Below, one piece after another: positions 13,982 to 17,480 of a stretch of DNA of 17,480 nt (its first letter is position 1; each line of letters starts with the position of its first letter). The translations under genes and the position numbers were made by a program. The notes below the pieces were generated by a model that was not told where the DNA came from, did no database searches, and worked only from the letters and a program-made list of their open reading frames with translations. The stretch lies in contig QHOP01000416.1 in NCBI GenBank assembly GCA_003219345.1, positions 1 through 17,480 on the forward strand, read 5' to 3'. Origin of the DNA: Verrucomicrobiota bacterium (GTDB lineage: Bacteria > Verrucomicrobiota > Verrucomicrobiia > Limisphaerales > AV2).

Positions 13982-14719
13982 ATGAGCAGCAAAACTCTCG
14001 TCATCGTGCCGACCTACAATGAGCGCGACAATCTCGCGCCGCTGGCGGCCCGATTGCTCGCCCTGCCCGTGCCCGTGGACATGCTGGTCGTCGATGACAA
14101 CTCGCCCGACGGCACGGGCAAAGTGGCGGATGAACTTGCCTCGAGGCACCCTCGGATTCACGTCCTGCATCGGACGGAAAAGAACGGCCTCGGACGCGCG
14201 TATTGCGCCGGGTTCGCCTGGGCGTTGGAACGCGACTACGAGTTCATCTTCGAGATGGACGGCGACTTTTCGCACAACCCGGACGATGTCCCGAAGTTCC
14301 TGGAGGCTGCGCAAGACGCCGACCTCGTGCTCGGCTCGCGCTACGGCGATGGCATTCGGGTCGTTAACTGGCCGCTGAGCAGGCTCATGCTGAGCAAGGG
14401 CGCCGCCAAATACGTTCGGATCGTCACTGGCATGCCGTTCACCGACCCGACCGGCGGCTACAAATGTTTTCGCCGCCGCGCGCTGCAAGCCATCGACCTC
14501 CACAACGTCCGCTCGAACGGCTACAGTTTTCAGATTGAAATGACGCACAAGCTCTGGCGACAGGGAATGAAGATTGTTGAGGTGCCAATCATTTTCACCG
14601 ACCGCTTTCTGGGGACTTCAAAGATGTCCACCAAGATAATGTGTGAAGCGTTTTTCATGGTCTGGCGGCTGTGGGTGCAGAATGGATTTCGCCGTTCGCC
14701 GCGAAAACCGCGATCCTGA
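13982..14719 (+). CDS. Polyprenol monophosphomannose synthase-like glycosyltransferase (GT2, DPM1-like)
   Basis: 245 residues, the size of the soluble DPM1-type enzymes that lack a membrane tail. Sequence in order: LVIVPTYNERDNL; LVVDDNSPDGTG with D38-D39 for nucleotide sugar binding; a helix ending NGLGRAYCAGF; EMDGDFSH (D93-x-D95, the metal-binding DxD); LGSRYGDG; MPFTDPTGGYKCFRRRAL; SNGYSFQIEMTHKL; VPIIFTDRFLGTSKMS. These are hallmarks of transfer of mannose or a similar sugar from GDP to a polyprenol phosphate at the inner leaflet of the membrane, feeding later glycosylation. No acceptor or flippase gene is nearby, and the sugar specificity is not certain. It stands as a single gene 105 nt after the glycosylase. 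Confidence 0.93.
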   Translation: MSSKTLVIVPTYNERDNLAPLAARLLALPVPVDMLVVDDNSPDGTGKVADELASRHPRIHVLHRTEKNGLGRAYCAGFAWALERDYEFIFEMDGDFSHNPDDVPKFLEAAQDADLVLGSRYGDGIRVVNWPLSRLMLSKGAAKYVRIVTGMPFTDPTGGYKCFRRRALQAIDLHNVRSNGYSFQIEMTHKLWRQGMKIVEVPIIFTDRFLGTSKMSTKIMCEAFFMVWRLWVQNGFRRSPRKPRS

Positions 14720-14880
14720 CACCTTCCTTTGCGGTTGCCCGACCCTCTGCACTCGCATAGGATTTACGCGTGAATAGAGGAAGAACCGGATTCAATGTCA
14801 GGCGGCTGTTATCCAACAGCATCGCATTTTTTCCATATAAAGAATAGGCTGCGTCAGCATCGTTCGGCGTCGTTCCACGC

Positions 14881-16020
14881 ATGAGGCTGTTTAAGACAAC
14901 TAATTTATTGATCGTCCTGGCCATGTTCGCTGGGATTCATCCGGCCACTGCCCAAGGGACGCGGTTTTTCCGGATTTGCGGCCGGGCGGCAACGACAATT
15001 ACCGCGTTCCAACCCGATGGCACACTGGTCTGGAGCAACGCGCAGCCCGGCGCGACCTATACCATCCAGACCGTCGCAATCCTGCCCGGAGGAACTAATT
15101 GGGTGGACTATGTCCAGATTCCGACCGCCAATGACGTGAACACCAACCTCCTAATTGATTTCAACCCACCCGCCGGCATGGTCTTGATTCCAGCAGGTAC
15201 TTTCACGATCGGAAACTCTATCAATGATGCTGACATTACTGACGCGACCCCCACTAACGTAACGGTGTCGGCATTTTGGATGGACGTGAACCTCGTGAGC
15301 TACAGTCAATGGCAGTCGGTATATGATTGGGCCACGAACGCCGGATATGGCTTCAAGAATGCGGGTTCTGGCAAGGCGGCGAATCATCCAGTGCAGACGC
15401 TGGATTGGTATGACACGGTCAAGTGGTGCAATGCGAGGTCCGAGCAGGCAGGTTTAACTCCGGTGTACTACACGGATGCGGGGTTTACTCAAGTGTTTAC
15501 CAATGGAGAGGTGCCGCCTTATGCAAATTGGACCGCCAGCGGCTATCGGTTGCCAACAGAAGCGGAGTGGGAGAAGGCGGCGCGGGGTGGGTTGAGTGGG
15601 CAACGGTTTCCGTGGGGCAACGTCATCTCCGAAAGTTTAGCCAACTACTACGCAGACACCAACAGCTATAGCTACGATTTGGGACCGAATGGCTACAACG
15701 CAGCTTTCACGAATGGAGGAGCGCCCTACACGAGTCCGGTGGGGTATTTTGCGCCGAACGGCTATGGACTCTACGACATGGCTGGAAATGAACAGATGTG
15801 GTGTTGGGATTGGTATGCGGGCCAGCCGTATCCGGCAGGTAGCCCGTATTTAGGAGGCACGGATCCACGCGGCTCCGCTTCTAACTCGTTTGTCACCGGT
15901 GTTATACGCGGCGGCAGCTATTACGCCGCCGCCTTCTGGACGCGTTGCGCCCATCGTGGCGGCGACACCCCGTCGTATGCCCTCGTCGCCTTCGGCTTTC
16001 GTTGTGTGAGGGGGCCTTAG
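14881..16020 (+). CDS. Secreted SUMF1-domain protein with N-terminal beta module
   Basis: 379 residues. The signal peptide (1-24, ending HPATA) precedes a short beta region with GTLVWSNAQPGATYTIQTV and LPGGTNWVDYVQIP. By eye this resembles the W-xx-GYxLQ-...-W modules of the protein at 9019-10530. From about residue 99 comes a SUMF1 domain: GMVLIPAGTFTIGNS, SAFWMDVNLVSYSQW, YRLPTEAEWEKAARGG, RFPWGNVI, GYGLYDMAGNEQMWCWDWY, VIRGGSYYAAAFWTRCAHR and GFRCVRG. The paired catalytic cysteines of true formylglycine-generating enzymes are Ala and Thr here. It is therefore probably a non-catalytic or different SUMF1 protein acting outside the cytoplasm. No operon partner is evident; the preceding 160 nt show no clear ribosome site. 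Confidence 0.88.
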   Translation: MRLFKTTNLLIVLAMFAGIHPATAQGTRFFRICGRAATTITAFQPDGTLVWSNAQPGATYTIQTVAILPGGTNWVDYVQIPTANDVNTNLLIDFNPPAGMVLIPAGTFTIGNSINDADITDATPTNVTVSAFWMDVNLVSYSQWQSVYDWATNAGYGFKNAGSGKAANHPVQTLDWYDTVKWCNARSEQAGLTPVYYTDAGFTQVFTNGEVPPYANWTASGYRLPTEAEWEKAARGGLSGQRFPWGNVISESLANYYADTNSYSYDLGPNGYNAAFTNGGAPYTSPVGYFAPNGYGLYDMAGNEQMWCWDWYAGQPYPAGSPYLGGTDPRGSASNSFVTGVIRGGSYYAAAFWTRCAHRGGDTPSYALVAFGFRCVRGP

Positions 16021-16788
16021 CCCTTCCTCTTGCGCTTTAACCTTTTCGAACTCGATCTCAATTGTCACGACGATACCGAGAAATGGAGTGCCGAACCCCT
16101 ATTAAGCCCGCGCGGTCAATAGGGAAAAGAATTTCATCACGGAAATTTTCAATCTCCGTTTCAGTCCTCAGAGTGGGAGCTTCGTCTTAGTTTCAGATTG
16201 GCAGTTTGGACCCGAAGGGCCTCCGGCTAAACACCTATTTGGACTCAGTCGGGCCAGTGCAGAGTCCGGTTCTTAAACCCTGAACCCGACGGCGATCCAA
16301 CGCCGCAGCACGGTCCAGAAACACAAGCTGTAAACCCAGAGACTCTCCATCCAAAATGAAGGCAGCTCTCGCATAGGAGTCTTGAACAGAAGGTAACGGA
16401 GAGAACGGAGGGATGGTATGATTGTCCGTTTCCTCGGTTGCCTCCTGTAGGAAGCCGAGATGCTGCGTTTCGTCAGGTTCGTTTGACGATTGTTTCTTTT
16501 GGAGAAGATGACTCCCGGGCTCGGGTTGTGAGTTGTGCGCGGTGAACTGAAAGCTTTGGCTCGCTGGGGAGACGGGGTTTTAGCGGAACAAAGGTTCCAG
16601 ACATGGAGATGAATTTTAATCGCTGCCAGCGTTGACAGTCAATCAAGACGCAGCGATCAAACATTTGAAAGAGAAGGGATGGGACCAAACAAGCGCCATA
16701 AAAGCCTGCCACGTTGAGGCGCTTCCTACAAAATACGTTATTGACCGACTGAGCGGAACGAGGCGAGTCGAAGTCGAACTGAGCCGCG
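16021..16788. other. 768-nt intergenic region without a convincing gene
   Basis: This is the longest gap in the window. Frames at 16473-16712 (minus) and 16632-16853 (plus) have no recognisable domain and the latter runs into the next gene's 3' end. Short arms such as GGCG-ATCCAA-CGCC (16290-16303) occur. The composition is less GC-rich than the genes. By experience it reads like a patchwork of degraded or dispersed sequence, but I found no second copy within this window. Confidence 0.5.
16273..16374 (-). CDS. Candidate 33-codon Trp-rich small ORF
   Basis: ATG at 16374 to TAA at 16273 on the minus strand encodes 33 residues with four Trp and many hydrophobic positions (FWMESLWVYSLCFWTVL, then RRW). 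That could be one membrane-spanning helix followed by positive charges. No Shine-Dalgarno or partner gene is visible. An ORF of this size can arise by chance, so it is only a candidate. Confidence 0.15.
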   Translation of the reverse strand: MRELPSFWMESLWVYSLCFWTVLRRWIAVGFRV

Positions 16789-17289
16789 TTACATACCCAA
16801 GGTCTTCACTGTCTCCACCTGGGCGATCTTCCAGTGGCTGTCGATTTTTCTGAGCCGCAGTTTCAGTTCCTGCACCATCGGATCGCTGCCGCCGTTGAGG
16901 TAAGCCGTTACTATGAATTGAGCGCTGGCCGATTGTTTGTCCGGGTCCACGTTCACGTGGATCCGGTGCAACTGGATCTTTGCTTCCTGCAAAGTTGCGC
17001 ACGCCGCGGTCACAGCCTGCAGAAGATCGTCGCGGCCATTGATGGAACGAACGTCCACACCTGACACCTCCACCTTCAAGACCGCATCCGAGCTGAAAAA
17101 ACCGACCAGTTTGTTCGCACCCGCCAGTTTGAAGAGCGGGTTTTCGTTCGGCTTGATCGCGGCAGTTTCCGCAGCTTCCACCAGCAGCTTGCGAATCAAC
17201 TTTTCGTCACCGGGAAACAGGATTCGAAAAATCCACACGCCCAAAGCGAGCACCGCCAGGACCGTGATGATCTTCAAAACCCTCTTCAC
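16789..17289 (-). CDS. Membrane-anchored protein, possibly NTF2-like
   Basis: 166 residues from GTG at 17289. A TTG extension to 17334 lies inside the preceding gene's frame and is unlikely. One N-terminal transmembrane segment (about residues 5-22, LKIITVLAVLALGVWIF) follows a short basic start. The rest, with FFSSDAVLKVEVSGV, INGRDDLLQAV and a final SHWKIAQVETV, has the rhythm of an NTF2/SnoaL-like alpha+beta domain; this is a weak fold guess and no active-site residues are assigned. Its GTG overlaps the TGA of the signal peptidase I gene by 4 nt (GTGA), so the two are co-transcribed and probably translationally coupled. It may assist or accompany protein export. Confidence 0.75.
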   Translation of the reverse strand: MKRVLKIITVLAVLALGVWIFRILFPGDEKLIRKLLVEAAETAAIKPNENPLFKLAGANKLVGFFSSDAVLKVEVSGVDVRSINGRDDLLQAVTAACATLQEAKIQLHRIHVNVDPDKQSASAQFIVTAYLNGGSDPMVQELKLRLRKIDSHWKIAQVETVKTLGM

Positions 17290-17480
17290 AACACGGCCTT
17301 GCCGATGATGTCGCTCCTGCGAACCGGGAAACAAATTGAAACATCACGGTTGTCGCCGATGACAAAATATTCATCGTCTCTCAGAAGAATTTCGTTCCGT
17401 GGCGGGATTTCGCGTCCGCGCGCGTAGGGTTCAATCAAAGGTATCCCGTTGATAATGACCTTTCCTCGCCGGACCTCGAT
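17286..17480 (-). CDS. lepB: Signal peptidase I, C-terminal part (cut by right edge)
   Basis: On the minus strand the last 195 nt form 64 codons plus TGA with no start in the window. The reading is VIINGIPLIEPYARG, PPRNEILLRDDEYFVIGDNRDVS, then FPVRRSDIIGKAVL at the end. The EYFVIGDNRDxS box and the closing IIGKAVL are the C-terminal family E box and tail of S26 type I signal peptidases. The Ser/Lys dyad lies upstream, beyond the edge. It should cleave signal peptides of exported proteins at the inner membrane, which fits the many exported proteins around. Its TGA overlaps the GTG of the next gene. The fragment is short and starts at the edge, so it is easily missed by ORF callers. Confidence 0.8.
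   Translation of the reverse strand: MEVRRGKVIINGIPLIEPYARGREIPPRNEILLRDDEYFVIGDNRDVSICFPVRRSDIIGKAVL

Noticed and set aside
16632..16853. 73-codon open frame on the plus strand
   Set aside because: It runs into the 3' end of the opposite gene and has no motif; the N-terminal part alone is too short to support.

Overview
The window is high-GC bacterial DNA with about 14 protein-coding genes, two of them cut by the window edges, on both strands. I infer a free-living member of the Verrucomicrobiota, or a relative in the Planctomycetota-Verrucomicrobiota group. The reasons are a Tat-exported Gfo/Idh/MocA oxidoreductase, a planctomycete-type cytochrome c domain fused to a SUMF1 domain, secreted Ig-like proteins with a C-terminal beta module, few recognisable Shine-Dalgarno sites, and intergenic gaps full of GC-rich palindromic repeats. 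No rRNA, tRNA, CRISPR array, integrase or transposase was seen.

Layout. 1-3500: end of an unidentified conserved gene, a PfkB/RfaE-like sugar kinase 12 nt behind it, an MscS channel gene that converges on and overlaps the kinase, then a divergent ApbE-like FMN transferase lipoprotein. 3500-7120: two minus-strand genes (Tat-signal Gfo/Idh/MocA oxidoreductase; cytochrome c-SUMF1 fusion) separated and followed by repeat-rich gaps, with a good intrinsic terminator after the oxidoreductase. 7185-8652: a membrane-anchored protein of unknown function and a small cupin. 8653-9018: palindromic repeats. 9019-12772: three minus-strand genes (TPR membrane protein, uronate isomerase-like amidohydrolase, secreted Ig-like protein). 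12902-14719: an endonuclease III-like DNA glycosylase carrying an in-frame block of repeats, then a dolichol-phosphate-mannose-synthase-like glycosyltransferase. 14881-16020: a secreted SUMF1 protein. 16021-16788: a gap with no convincing gene. 16789-17480: a membrane protein with an NTF2-like look, overlapping by 4 nt the end of a signal peptidase I gene that runs off the right edge.

There is no single obvious operon or pathway. The genes are mainly envelope, secretion and carbohydrate functions. The most unusual content is the repeat population. Several palindrome families recur inside the window. One family forms a potential three-way junction and appears both in an intergenic gap (5533-5595) and, inverted and with different bases preserving the stems, inside the coding frame of the DNA glycosylase (13432-13491). 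A 43-nt head shared by 8802-8844 and 13380-13422 shows that the block inside the gene belongs to a dispersed element. I regard these in-frame palindromic insertions, comparable in principle to the Rickettsia palindromic elements, as the best lead here.
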